DNA of 31,652 nucleotides from Nitrospirota bacterium (lineage in GTDB: Bacteria; Nitrospirota; Thermodesulfovibrionia; Thermodesulfovibrionales; Dissulfurispiraceae). Position numbers and translations under genes: made by a program. The notes beneath the pieces are model-generated. The model made no database searches, was not told where the DNA came from, and saw only the letters and a list, made by a program, of their open reading frames with translations. Positions 16,794 to 25,202 of the stretch are shown here, piece by piece; positions within the stretch are counted from its first letter, which is position 1; each line of letters begins with the position of its first letter. The stretch lies in NCBI GenBank assembly GCA_013349595.1, contig DUZI01000001.1:1-31652 (forward strand), written 5' to 3'.

Positions 16794-17270
16794 TTAACCT
16801 TCCTTTTGTATTTGATTATCTAAAAAAAGCAAAAATTCTTTTAATTCAATTATAAAATCATTTGTAACCTGCCTGTGTTTTTTAATTAAGAAATCAATCT
16901 TGTCTTTCTTCAACTCAAAGCCATAGATATTTCTAAAGAGATGCCTAAAAGAGAGATAATCATAAAGTTGTCCTGCTAAACTGTTAGATATTAAGGCAGG
17001 TCGAATCCCATCAATATTAATAGTCATTTTATAAAGAAGCGCCTTATGCCATCTATCAGACTCATCAAGAGAACCATTCATTTCAAAGGCGACCTTTTTA
17101 AAAATCCTTTCACAGCAATTATAAAAATCATGTAAGATTGAACCTTTACTCCTTAAATACACAGGGGTATTTTTTGACTTTATGGCACCTAATTCATCGG
17201 AGAGCCTTTCAAGGTTTTCCAACTCTTTTACAATCTCAGCCTTTAATGTCAATAATATTATTCTATCCAA
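16794..17270 (-). CDS. HepT-like HEPN protein, catalytic His replaced by Asn
   Basis: A 158-residue all-helical protein of the HepT-like HEPN type. The key segment near the C-terminus is FRHLFRNIYGFEL. HepT RNases use R-x4-H-x-Y; here the series is Arg109, then HLFR, then Asn114-Ile-Tyr116, so the expected His is Asn. In MntA/HepT modules (type VII toxin-antitoxin), MntA inactivates HepT by adenylylating the Tyr. This copy may be a weak or dead nuclease, or may have taken another role. The start is a TTG at 17270 overlapping the mntA-like gene by 8 bp; other starts are possible. Its place between cheY and the STAS/cheA genes is unusual. Confidence 0.7.
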   Translation of the reverse strand: MDRIILLTLKAEIVKELENLERLSDELGAIKSKNTPVYLRSKGSILHDFYNCCERIFKKVAFEMNGSLDESDRWHKALLYKMTINIDGIRPALISNSLAGQLYDYLSFRHLFRNIYGFELKKDKIDFLIKKHRQVTNDFIIELKEFLLFLDNQIQKEG

Positions 17271-17583
17271 TCCTTACACCCCTTGTGATTACATAGTCCT
17301 TAAAATCATTAGTAAGGTCTTCAAAGGGTTTTAAATCTATCTGAAAATCACTCTCCCTGATTAACAAGGCATAGGCTTTAAAGAAATCCTCTGCACTCAA
17401 GCCTTTTATGACCAAGTCAATATCTGAATGTCTGTGAAAACCCTCTTTTAATATTGAGCCACATAGATATAATTCATCAAAGACAAAGCTATCTTTTAAG
17501 AGGGATACAAGCCTGTCAATACCTTTTATAGCCCTTTGTCTATGGGCTTGACGCCTTTCTCTTATAACAGAGAGCAGAGACAT
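17263..17583 (-). CDS. MntA-like minimal nucleotidyltransferase
   Basis: A 106-residue nucleotidyltransferase of the MNT fold. It has a perfect G-S-x10-D-x-D motif in LCGSILKEGFHRHSDIDLVI and a third acidic residue in DFQIDLKPFED, the three carboxylates that bind metal and NTP in the family. The N-terminal helix is basic (RERRQAHRQR). It overlaps the HepT-like gene by 8 bp, the usual antitoxin-first arrangement of type VII modules, and lies 4 bp after cheY. Since its motif is intact it is probably an active AMP- or nucleotide-transferring enzyme. I see no good ribosome binding site before the ATG, so it may depend on cheY translation. Confidence 0.8.
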   Translation of the reverse strand: MSLLSVIRERRQAHRQRAIKGIDRLVSLLKDSFVFDELYLCGSILKEGFHRHSDIDLVIKGLSAEDFFKAYALLIRESDFQIDLKPFEDLTNDFKDYVITRGVRIG

Positions 17584-17587
17584 TGTT

Positions 17588-17956
17588 TTAAGGTAATATT
17601 AGCTTTTCAATTGCTGAAAGCATCTGCTCAGGCTTGAAAGGCTTTACTACCCATGCCTTTGCACCTGCTGCCCTACCTTCCTGTTTCTTTGCCTCTTGAG
17701 ATTCTGTGGTGAGCATTATTACTGGTGTGAACTTATAGTTAGGTTTGTTTTTAAGCTCTTTTAAGAAGGTTATACCATCCATATTTGGCATGTTAACATC
17801 ACAAATTATAAGATTTACCTTTTGACCTGTGAGCTTATATAGTGCATCTTTTCCATCAGTTGCCTCAATAACATCATAACCTGCTTTTTTTAATGTTACA
17901 GATACTACTTGTCTTAATGTTGCAGAATCATCAATTATCATAATTGTCTTTGCCAT
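17588..17956 (-). CDS. cheY: CheY-type single-domain response regulator
   Basis: A 122-residue receiver with all conserved residues: the acidic pair Asp9-Asp10, phospho-acceptor Asp53 (IICDVNMPNMDG), Thr83 and Thr84 (MLTTESQ) and Lys105 (VVKPF). There is no output domain. It would receive phosphate from CheA and act on the motor or pilus machinery, which is not in the window. AAGGGGAT upstream of the ATG supports the start. It follows the short receptor gene by 13 bp and leads directly into the MntA/HepT-like pair. Confidence 0.94.
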   Translation of the reverse strand: MAKTIMIIDDSATLRQVVSVTLKKAGYDVIEATDGKDALYKLTGQKVNLIICDVNMPNMDGITFLKELKNKPNYKFTPVIMLTTESQEAKKQEGRAAGAKAWVVKPFKPEQMLSAIEKLILP

Positions 17957-17969
17957 CTTATCCCCTTAT

Positions 17970-19271
17970 TTAAAAAAACTCAATATTATCAGAAGACTTC
18001 TTTGCCTTGCCACCTTTTTCAACTATTCTATCGTTTATAACTGAGTCATGTATGTCCCTTTGTTTCTGCATTACATAGTGTTTTATTATCTCATTTACAT
18101 CAAAATCAGGTATTTTGCATTTGTCAGGACAATAATCAGTTACAGTTATGCACTCCTTCAGTTGTTTCAAATAATTATTAATCCCCTCAAGGCATTTGAT
18201 CACCTGCTCTATCTGTTGTCTTGTTATGTCCTGGAATTGGACATTTGCAAGCATATTTAAGATCTTTGAAGAGACCTCTTCAGCACTTTCACCAACCTGT
18301 TGGAATATCTGTTCATTTAAGTGATTTAACAGCCTGTAACTATCTGCAAGGGCTGTCAACTGCATCTCAAGTCTTCTTAAAATGCCCTCCTCTTCTTTAT
18401 GCATCTGTTCGTCTAATTTCTCGGCAAACTGCTTTTCTATGCTCTTTGCCATCTTGATAATTGCGTGACCAACTTGTGATGCTGCATTTTCAGACTGCAT
18501 AGAGAGCTTTCTCACCTCATCTGCCACTACTGCAAAGCCCCTCCCCTGTTCACCTGCTCTTGCTGCCTCAATTGCTGCATTAAGGGCAAGTAGGTTTGTC
18601 TGATCAGAGATGTCTTTGAGTAATTGCACAAGTTTTGTCATAGAATCTGCATCTTGCTTGAGTAAATTTACGATATTTTTATCTTTTTCGAGTTCCTCAA
18701 TCCTTTTGTTTATATAACCCCTTAATTCATTAATAGCTGTTTCATTATGGTCCATCGTAAGGTGTGTCTCTTTAGCAAATTCTTCACTATGAACCTTTAA
18801 ATCATTAAGCCTCCTAATCAACTCATTCATACTTGTGTCAACTGATTGGGCATTGTTGATAACACCTACCGCAGCATCGTCTGTCTCTGCAACAACATTA
18901 AGAAGGTGAGCCTTTGTTAATTCATTTGTTTCATTCAGAGACTTGCAAAAGGATATACATTTATCTCGTCTTGTTTTTATTGTAGCGGAGTTGTTAAATA
19001 AATGCTTAATAAAACCCTTTTGATTAGTAGATATTCTTCTAAAATACCATCTCCAAAAAAAAACTGAATATGAAAAAACTGTTATTGCTGTGAGAGATAC
19101 TATTAGAATATGCTTGATAGATGTATTAGGTTTATCAAAGATAAAACTGATGAAACTATCAATAAATTCATCAGTAATTATCGCAAACAACGCTGTTACT
19201 GCAATTACTGCAAAAAAAAGTATCAAATAAAGTTTCTTATATTTATCTAAATCAGCTAAAACTGTTTGCAT
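17970..19271 (-). CDS. Short membrane receptor (MCP signalling domain) with FQDITRQ motif
   Basis: 433 residues. Two membrane helices lie close together (about 13-32 and 53-74) with only a ~20-residue loop between them, so there is no large periplasmic sensor. The soluble part holds an MCP tip hairpin: LLKDISDQTNLLALNAAIEA at 217-236, then GRGFAVVADEVRKLS. Beyond it, near 345-353, comes VQFQDITRQQ. Asp348 and Gln352 have the D-x3-Q spacing used by the CheZ phosphatase (QDLTGQ). Four Cys near 360-385 (KC, KEC, YCPDKC) may form a metal or redox site. AAAGGT precedes the ATG. It is the first gene of the chemotaxis run, directly upstream of cheY. Confidence 0.85.
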   Translation of the reverse strand: MQTVLADLDKYKKLYLILFFAVIAVTALFAIITDEFIDSFISFIFDKPNTSIKHILIVSLTAITVFSYSVFFWRWYFRRISTNQKGFIKHLFNNSATIKTRRDKCISFCKSLNETNELTKAHLLNVVAETDDAAVGVINNAQSVDTSMNELIRRLNDLKVHSEEFAKETHLTMDHNETAINELRGYINKRIEELEKDKNIVNLLKQDADSMTKLVQLLKDISDQTNLLALNAAIEAARAGEQGRGFAVVADEVRKLSMQSENAASQVGHAIIKMAKSIEKQFAEKLDEQMHKEEEGILRRLEMQLTALADSYRLLNHLNEQIFQQVGESAEEVSSKILNMLANVQFQDITRQQIEQVIKCLEGINNYLKQLKECITVTDYCPDKCKIPDFDVNEIIKHYVMQKQRDIHDSVINDRIVEKGGKAKKSSDNIEFF

Positions 19272-19313
19272 TTTTACCTTTTATGAGAAATTTTATTTTG
19301 AAAATGGCTTACC

Positions 19314-19343
19314 ATCTTAACAATTAGCATTAACAATAGTCAA
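19314..19343 (-). promoter_or_regulatory. Predicted sigma70-type promoter of the chemotaxis run
   Basis: On the minus strand TTGACT (19338-19343) is followed after 18 bases by TAAGAT (19314-19319), about 45 bp before the first ATG at 19271. It lies between repeat copy 4 and the receptor gene. Called from consensus resemblance only. Confidence 0.45.
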
Positions 19344-19365
19344 TTTTTCCCTCCAACCTTAAAAT

Positions 19366-19557
19366 AGTGCTTAGGAAGGGCTGTTTCAGGATTTTTATAA
19401 TCGACAGATTTTATTTATAATTTTGATTTATACATTAAAATCAATGCCTTATGACAAAGCCCTACAAACTTTTTTTTATAAGGTGTCGTATAAAAATTCC
19501 ACACCAGCCCTTCCTATCTTAGTTGCTACTTTTACTAAGCTTTTAAGTTCTATCGCT
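19366..19557 (+). repeat. Family A hairpin repeat, copy 4
   Basis: A full-length copy in the same orientation as copy 1, with a slightly degenerate left end (AGTGCTTAGGAAGGGCTG) and a right end AGTTCTATCGCT. It sits in the 406-bp gap (19272-19677) between the divergent chemotaxis and polysaccharide operons, separating their predicted promoters. It has the same long-tail right end as copies 1-3. Confidence 0.9.
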
Positions 19558-19573
19558 ATTTTTGGGTTTTCTG

Positions 19574-19602
19574 TTGCTATATGAAGATATCATTGTTAAA
19601 AT
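19574..19602 (+). promoter_or_regulatory. Possible sigma70-type promoter of the polysaccharide operon
   Basis: TTGCTA (19574-19579) and TAAAAT (19597-19602) with a 17-base spacer lie about 75 bp upstream of the first ATG at 19678, just to the right of repeat copy 4. The AT-rich context makes chance matches common. Confidence 0.3.
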
Positions 19603-19677
19603 ATCAACCACCTTAAACATGAAAGTCCTTATTCTTTCAATTAAGCAGAATTATGTCAATAAATCTATTAGAAAACC

Positions 19678-20694
19678 ATGAAATCTTTGAGGTCAACTTT
19701 TATCAAACAATGTAAACTCTGTAACACAGAAGGTGTAATTTTATATAAAGCCCTTACAGACATCTTAGGCACTATCGAAGGCTCTTGGGATGTAAATAAA
19801 TGCCCTAATTGTGGACTTCAATGGCTAATCCCAATGCCCATTAGTGATGACATCTACCTTGCCTATTCAGAGTATCCCACTCATGAATATGAAAGAATTA
19901 AAAATAAGTCTCTAAAAGAAAGGATTAAATTAGGATACCTTGCAAATAAATATGGTTATACAAAAGAAAAGGTCAATTTAATTGATAAAATCTTGGGCTT
20001 AATCCTTCTACCCTTTCCTTTTAAAAGGGTCTCCCTTGACTTTTGGTTTAATGTGCTAAAAGGAATAAAGGGTAAAGGTAGATTGCTTGATATAGGTTGC
20101 GGCAATGGGGAGTTAGTTGAGATGATGAATAATTGGGGCTGGCAGGCAGAGGGAATTGAAGTTGATTACAAGGCAGTTGATGTTGCCAGGTCAAGAGGAC
20201 TTAAGGTTACTCAAGGTGACTTTCTTGAAATTGATTTGTCTCTTGAAGCCTTTGATGCTATAATATCAAGCCATGTCTTTGAGCATGTTTATGAACCAAT
20301 TGACTTTTTAAAAAAGTGTTATAAGGCAATCAAACCAAATGGTATCATTTGCATAGCCACACCTAATTCAGAATCACTACAAAATAGTATATTTAAAAAA
20401 AACTGGATGGCTCTTGATGCACCAAGACATCTTTATCTTTACAATCCATCATCTATGGCTCTATGTGCTAAAAAAGCTAATATTAATTACTATGAAATAA
20501 AGACTACCTCTCGTGGAAGTCGCTTTATTGCCTCAGCAAGCCTTATGATCCAAAAGACTGGTCAGTATCATTGGAATGATAAAATTGATTTTCATGGTTT
20601 CTTTTTTTCAAACACCATCGAACTTTTGGAATATATAATACTTTTATATAAAAAAAACAAAGGCGTTGAGATGCTCTTTATTGCAAGAAAATGA
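19678..20694 (+). CDS. SAM-dependent methyltransferase with N-terminal zinc-ribbon-like motif
   Basis: 338 residues. A four-cysteine motif at the N-terminus (Cys12-x2-Cys15 and Cys42-x2-Cys45, in CPNCGLQW) is probably a zinc site. A class I methyltransferase core follows, with LLDIGCGNGELVEMM at 136-150, GIEVDYKAVDVARSRGL, FDAIISSHVFEHV and IKPNGIICIATPN. This two-part layout is common among methyltransferases in surface-polysaccharide clusters that act on sugars or glycan ends; the substrate is not determinable. It is the first gene of the cluster and overlaps the next by 4 bp. Confidence 0.85.
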   Translation: MKSLRSTFIKQCKLCNTEGVILYKALTDILGTIEGSWDVNKCPNCGLQWLIPMPISDDIYLAYSEYPTHEYERIKNKSLKERIKLGYLANKYGYTKEKVNLIDKILGLILLPFPFKRVSLDFWFNVLKGIKGKGRLLDIGCGNGELVEMMNNWGWQAEGIEVDYKAVDVARSRGLKVTQGDFLEIDLSLEAFDAIISSHVFEHVYEPIDFLKKCYKAIKPNGIICIATPNSESLQNSIFKKNWMALDAPRHLYLYNPSSMALCAKKANINYYEIKTTSRGSRFIASASLMIQKTGQYHWNDKIDFHGFFFSNTIELLEYIILLYKKNKGVEMLFIARK

Positions 20695-21689
20695 TTTCAA
20701 GAGATGATATTGTCATAGTAACAGTGACCTATTCTGAACGATGGGATTATCTCAAAAAATCCATCAAATCGTGCATATTACAAGGCATAAGGAACTTTGT
20801 CATTTTTGCTAACGGGATTAAATACAATCTTAACGAAAAGATAACCCAGGAATTTTCAAATAGAGGAGATATTATTTTTAATATCTTAAGCGAAAAGACC
20901 AATAAGGGATCTGCCTTTGGCTACAACCTTGCCATTTCAGAGGCATTTAAGTCCAATAAATCCTATATAATGTTGCTTGACGATGATGGCGAATTACAAG
21001 AGGGCTGTATTAACAAACTCATAGATGCATATGATTTACTTAGCAAAGAATACGGCATAGATAATCTTATGATTAGTGCCTTAAGGAAAGAGCATATAAG
21101 TGATATTAAAGAAGGCATCATAGAAAGGATGAGAAAAAATGCCTTTAGGAGATTTCACATAGCTGAGATATTTCACAGAATAATGAGGCATTCAATAATC
21201 ACCTACCCTGAAAAGATTGCTATCCCCTATGCTGTATATAGCGGGCTTTTTTTTCACAAATCCGTAATCAATAGGTTTGGACTGCCAAATAAATCCTTTT
21301 GTCTTTATGGAGATGACTTGGAGTTTACCTATCGTATGACATCAAATGGTGGGGTAATATTTCTAATTACAAATGCACAGATAAGCGATATTCAGATGTC
21401 TTGGTGGTGTAGAAAAAGTTATGGAAATCCCTTTGATGCCCTTATACTTGGGGGTATTGACAGACTTATCTATTATGCCTTTAGAAATGAGGTATATTTT
21501 GAGAAATACTGTTGCAAAAAGACGGGAATTATCTATAATCTCCACAAATATACTTTTATGCTAATCCTGTTCTTAAATGCCTTAAGACATAGGAGATTAA
21601 AGAGATTCAAGATCCTCTTAGATGCCCTAAAAGATGGAAACAAAGGCATATTGGGTGAGAACATAAACTATCCCCTGAATAACGATTAA
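20691..21689 (+). CDS. Glycosyltransferase family 2
   Basis: 332 residues, GT-A fold. The N-terminus IVIVTVTYSERWDYLKKSI and NKGSAFGYNLAI form the nucleotide-binding part. LLDDDGE with Asp97-Asp98-Asp99 is the metal-binding DxD motif, and YGDDLEFTYRM further on supplies the acidic acceptor-site motif of GT2 enzymes. It would transfer a nucleotide-activated sugar to a lipid-linked glycan on the cytoplasmic side. Donor and acceptor are unknown. A 4-bp ATGA overlap couples it to the methyltransferase. Confidence 0.87.
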   Translation: MISRDDIVIVTVTYSERWDYLKKSIKSCILQGIRNFVIFANGIKYNLNEKITQEFSNRGDIIFNILSEKTNKGSAFGYNLAISEAFKSNKSYIMLLDDDGELQEGCINKLIDAYDLLSKEYGIDNLMISALRKEHISDIKEGIIERMRKNAFRRFHIAEIFHRIMRHSIITYPEKIAIPYAVYSGLFFHKSVINRFGLPNKSFCLYGDDLEFTYRMTSNGGVIFLITNAQISDIQMSWWCRKSYGNPFDALILGGIDRLIYYAFRNEVYFEKYCCKKTGIIYNLHKYTFMLILFLNALRHRRLKRFKILLDALKDGNKGILGENINYPLNND

Positions 21690-21701
21690 TGAGCATATCT
21701 T

Positions 21702-22679
21702 ATGGTTTATATAATCTTAATTAACTACAATGGCTGGCATCATACAATCTTATGTCTTGAAAGTCTTTTAAATTTAGACTACGAAGAATTTAAGATAATA
21801 ATTATAGATAATGGCTCAAGGGATAGCTCTGTTGACATTATCAAGATGTGGCTTGACAATAGGTTATGTGCTTATATTGACAAAGGACATCCTCTACGAA
21901 GCCTTATAGATTCATCAATGGCACGAGATTATAAAAAAATCAATCTTATCGAGAATAATCATAATCTCGGCTTTGCAGGTGCTAATAATAAAGGCATGCA
22001 GATTGCCCTATCAGATGATGCTTGCAAATATGTTTGGTTATTAAATAATGACACCATTGCATCAAGGGATAGTCTAAAGAAGATGATTAGTTGTGCTGAA
22101 AATAAAGCAAACAAAAAGATTGGTATAATTGGCAGTAAGTTAATGTATTTTGACAGTCCAGAGGTAATAAATGGGCTTGGTGGAAAGTATATTAAATGTA
22201 TTGGCAAACCCATTCAATTAGGTATCAATGAGATTGACAGAGGACAATCTTTTAAAGAGATTGATTATGTCATTGGTGCGTCTATGCTTGTTAGAAAGGA
22301 ATTTATTATTGATGTAGGCTTATTATCTGAGGATTACTTTCTCTATTATGAGGAATTGGACTGGTCTATAAGGGCAAAGCAGAAAGGTTGGCAGATAATG
22401 CAATGCAATGAAGCCATAGTCTATCACAAAGAAGGCTCAACAATTGGCTCAAACAAGAGATTAAAAACAAAGACAGTTGTTACTGATTACTACACCAATA
22501 GAAACAGGATTTTGATAACTAAAAGGTATTTTCCGCTTTACCTACCTACTGTCTTAATGGCATCTGTCATCAATTGTATCTTGAGGGCATGGCAAGATGG
22601 CTACTCAACAATAGGAATAATTTGTAAGGCAATCTTGCACGGACTAAATGGTAAAAAGGCTTTCTATGAAGGATTATAA
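21702..22679 (+). CDS. Glycosyltransferase family 2, rhamnosyltransferase-like
   Basis: 325 residues, GT-A fold. MVYIILINYNGWHHTILCLE and IIIDNGSRDSS open the domain, then NHNLGFAGANNKGM, the metal motif LLNNDT and YYEELDWSIRAKQKGW, all typical of the rhamnosyltransferase-like GT2 group that extends O-antigen or exopolysaccharide chains. A hydrophobic stretch near the C-terminus (LPTVLMASVINCILRAW) suggests membrane association. The sugar is inferred only from family resemblance. It follows the previous gene by 12 bp and its end overlaps the next gene. Confidence 0.87.
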   Translation: MVYIILINYNGWHHTILCLESLLNLDYEEFKIIIIDNGSRDSSVDIIKMWLDNRLCAYIDKGHPLRSLIDSSMARDYKKINLIENNHNLGFAGANNKGMQIALSDDACKYVWLLNNDTIASRDSLKKMISCAENKANKKIGIIGSKLMYFDSPEVINGLGGKYIKCIGKPIQLGINEIDRGQSFKEIDYVIGASMLVRKEFIIDVGLLSEDYFLYYEELDWSIRAKQKGWQIMQCNEAIVYHKEGSTIGSNKRLKTKTVVTDYYTNRNRILITKRYFPLYLPTVLMASVINCILRAWQDGYSTIGIICKAILHGLNGKKAFYEGL

Positions 22680-23787
22680 AATAGCACTCATTCACGATTG
22701 GCTTGTCACAATAGCTGGTGCAGAATCAGTCTTAAGCACAATCTATGAACTTTATCCAGCTGATATTTTTACCCTTGTTTCAAATACAGATGCACTCAGG
22801 GGAACTATTTTTGAAAATGCCACAGTCTATGAGTCCTTTATAAAAAAAATGCCTTTTTCAATAAAACATTACAGAAAATACCTTCCCATTATGCCACTTG
22901 CCATTGAGGACTTTGACCTAAGAGACTATGATATAGTCATCTCAAGCAGCCATGCAGTAGCAAAAGGGGTATTGACCTCATCAAGACAACTCCATATATC
23001 TTACATCCACACACCTATGAGATATGCTTGGGATATGTATCACTTGTATTTAAAACAAGCTGGACTTCAAGGCTCTCTCAAGGGATTACTTGCAAAGCTT
23101 ATATTACACTACTTACGACTGTGGGACTACCAGTCTATTGACAGGGTTGACTATATCATTGCCAATTCAAACTATGTAAAAAAGAGGATTTACAAGATTT
23201 ACAAAAGAGATTCAGAGGTAATCTATCCACCCGTTGATTTATCAGGCTTTGATTATCAAAAGAAAAAAGATGATTATTTTATTACCATCTCAAGACTTGT
23301 CCCCTATAAAAGAATTGATTTGATAGTCACTGCCTTTAGTCAAATGCCTGAACTGAGGTTGATTGTCATTGGTGATGGGCCTGATATGGATAAGATAAGT
23401 TCATTGGCAAAATCCAATATTGAACTCCTTGGTTGGCAATCAAAGGACCATCTTAAGGACTATTTAGAGTCTGCGAGGGCTTTTGTCTTCTCTGCAGAAG
23501 AAGACTTTGGGATTGTGCCTGTGGAGGCACAGGCTTGTGGATGTCCTGTAATTGCCTATTCACAAGGAGGCACCTCTGAAACAGTTGTAAATGGCAAGAC
23601 TGGTATATTCTTTCACAGCCAGTCCGTTGATGCCATTATGAAAGGGGTTAGAGAATTCATTCAGATAGAGAATAGTTTTGATTCAAAAACTATCAGAGAA
23701 AATGCTGAGAGATTTAGTAAGGATAAGTTCAAGTCTGCCTTTACTAATTTTGTTGAGACAAAGGTGAAGGTGTTTTTTAATGAATAA
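22666..23787 (+). CDS. Glycosyltransferase family 4 (mannosyltransferase-like)
   Basis: About 373 residues, GT-B fold. The N-terminus IALIHDWLVTIAGAESVL and YIHTPMRYAWDMYH match the WbaZ-type GT4 group. The C-terminal Rossmann domain has ISRLVPYKRIDLIVTAF, LIVIGDGPD and the E-x7-E donor-binding motif in EDFGIVPVEAQACGCPV. I chose the ATG at 22666 because AAAAAGG stands seven bases before it; an in-frame ATG at 22648 would add six residues but has no ribosome binding site. It overlaps the previous gene by 14 bp and the next by 8 bp. Confidence 0.88.
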   Translation: MKDYKIALIHDWLVTIAGAESVLSTIYELYPADIFTLVSNTDALRGTIFENATVYESFIKKMPFSIKHYRKYLPIMPLAIEDFDLRDYDIVISSSHAVAKGVLTSSRQLHISYIHTPMRYAWDMYHLYLKQAGLQGSLKGLLAKLILHYLRLWDYQSIDRVDYIIANSNYVKKRIYKIYKRDSEVIYPPVDLSGFDYQKKKDDYFITISRLVPYKRIDLIVTAFSQMPELRLIVIGDGPDMDKISSLAKSNIELLGWQSKDHLKDYLESARAFVFSAEEDFGIVPVEAQACGCPVIAYSQGGTSETVVNGKTGIFFHSQSVDAIMKGVREFIQIENSFDSKTIRENAERFSKDKFKSAFTNFVETKVKVFFNE

Positions 23788-25198
23788 CACACTTTACTTA
23801 GTAATTCTAATCATTACAGACCTAATCGCCTTTTACATATCCTTTGCCCTTGCATATATCACAAGGCTCGGCTTAAATCTGATATTTGCTGGGCTGCCAA
23901 TCTTTGATATACCTATGTCATTTTTCATCAGACAAATTTGGATACCTTTAATACTATTGTCCCTTTTATGGTATCAAGGGCTATATATAAAGAGACAAAA
24001 CTTCTGGCTTGATGCAAAAGACATTACAAAGTCTGTATTATTCTCATTAATAATTGTCCTTGCAGTTATTACATTGTCAAAAATGACTGATGAGATATCA
24101 AGGCTTTTTGTGTTGTTAATGTTTGTTTATTGTCTTTTTATCACACCACTAACAAGGCTCTTTGTAAAAAAAATACTTCATTTAAGGGGATTTGCCACTC
24201 AGAAAGTAGTCTTAATTTGTCCTATGGAAGATGTTAATAATTTATCTCAACTAATTGAAGGAGATAAGTATTTAGGCTTTCAGATAGGAGCCATATTTAG
24301 CAATGAAAGGGCAGAGATAAGTATTGACGGGAGAATAGTAAAAATTTACAAGTCAACAAAATGGCTAAAAAGGATTGCCCAGATAATCTCAGCCCAGACT
24401 GCCTTTGTCTCATTCAGAAATGAAATGGCTTCGGAAGTCAATATTCGTCAGATACAGATGATGGTTAAAAAAATCTATGTCATCCCAGATATAGATTTGA
24501 TAACCCATCTAAAGACGGAGATTATCCCACTTTTACGAGATGATTTGCCCTTACTGTTTATTAAAAACAATCTAAAAGAGCCTGTAAATACGATTCTTAA
24601 AGGCATATTCGACTATATCTTTACAATTTTGCTTTTTCCGTTTTTTATTCCCCTTGTCCTTTTATCAGCTGTATTGATAAAGATTGATTCAAGGGGTCCT
24701 GTATTTTTTAAACAAAAAAGGGTAGGTAAAGGTGGGAAGGAGTTTGAAGTTTATAAATTTAGGACTATGTATCTTGACAACCAGTCAAGGCTTGATAAAT
24801 ACCTTAAAGCAAACCCAGAGGCAAGAGAACAAATGGAGATGTTTTGTAAACTAAAAGATGACCCAAGGATAACTCACATTGGAAGACTTTTAAGAAAGAC
24901 CTCTATTGATGAACTCCCACAATTAATCAATGTCCTCAAGGGTGAGATGAGTCTTGTAGGTCCAAGACCTGCCTTTAAAGAAGAACTATCAAACTATTAC
25001 AGAGATTTGGCTGATTTTTATAAAGAAGTCAAGCCTGGAATAACAGGACTCTGGCAAGTATCAGGACGAAATCAACTTACTATGAAAGATAGGGCAAGGC
25101 TTGAAGCCTTTTATGTGATTAACTGGTCTCTTTGGTTTGATATAGTTATACTGTTTAAAACTATAAAGGTAGTATTAAAAAAAGAGGGTGCCTATTAG
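23780..25198 (+). CDS. Undecaprenyl-phosphate sugar phosphotransferase (WbaP/WcaJ-type)
   Basis: 472 residues, the initiating enzyme of a lipid-linked glycan. The N-terminal half has four or five membrane helices (about 1-135) and a CoA-binding-like domain. A further hydrophobic segment near 273-300 leads into the catalytic bacterial sugar transferase domain: FFKQKRVGKGGKEFEVYKF, KFRTMY, the DELPQLINVLKGEMSLVGP block and KPGITGLWQVSGRN. It transfers a sugar-1-phosphate from a UDP-sugar to undecaprenyl phosphate. It is last in the operon even though it acts first. No flippase, polymerase or chain-length gene follows. It converges on the PilZ gene with 4 bp between them. Confidence 0.92.
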   Translation: MNNTLYLVILIITDLIAFYISFALAYITRLGLNLIFAGLPIFDIPMSFFIRQIWIPLILLSLLWYQGLYIKRQNFWLDAKDITKSVLFSLIIVLAVITLSKMTDEISRLFVLLMFVYCLFITPLTRLFVKKILHLRGFATQKVVLICPMEDVNNLSQLIEGDKYLGFQIGAIFSNERAEISIDGRIVKIYKSTKWLKRIAQIISAQTAFVSFRNEMASEVNIRQIQMMVKKIYVIPDIDLITHLKTEIIPLLRDDLPLLFIKNNLKEPVNTILKGIFDYIFTILLFPFFIPLVLLSAVLIKIDSRGPVFFKQKRVGKGGKEFEVYKFRTMYLDNQSRLDKYLKANPEAREQMEMFCKLKDDPRITHIGRLLRKTSIDELPQLINVLKGEMSLVGPRPAFKEELSNYYRDLADFYKEVKPGITGLWQVSGRNQLTMKDRARLEAFYVINWSLWFDIVILFKTIKVVLKKEGAY

Positions 25199-25202
25199 AA
25201 GA

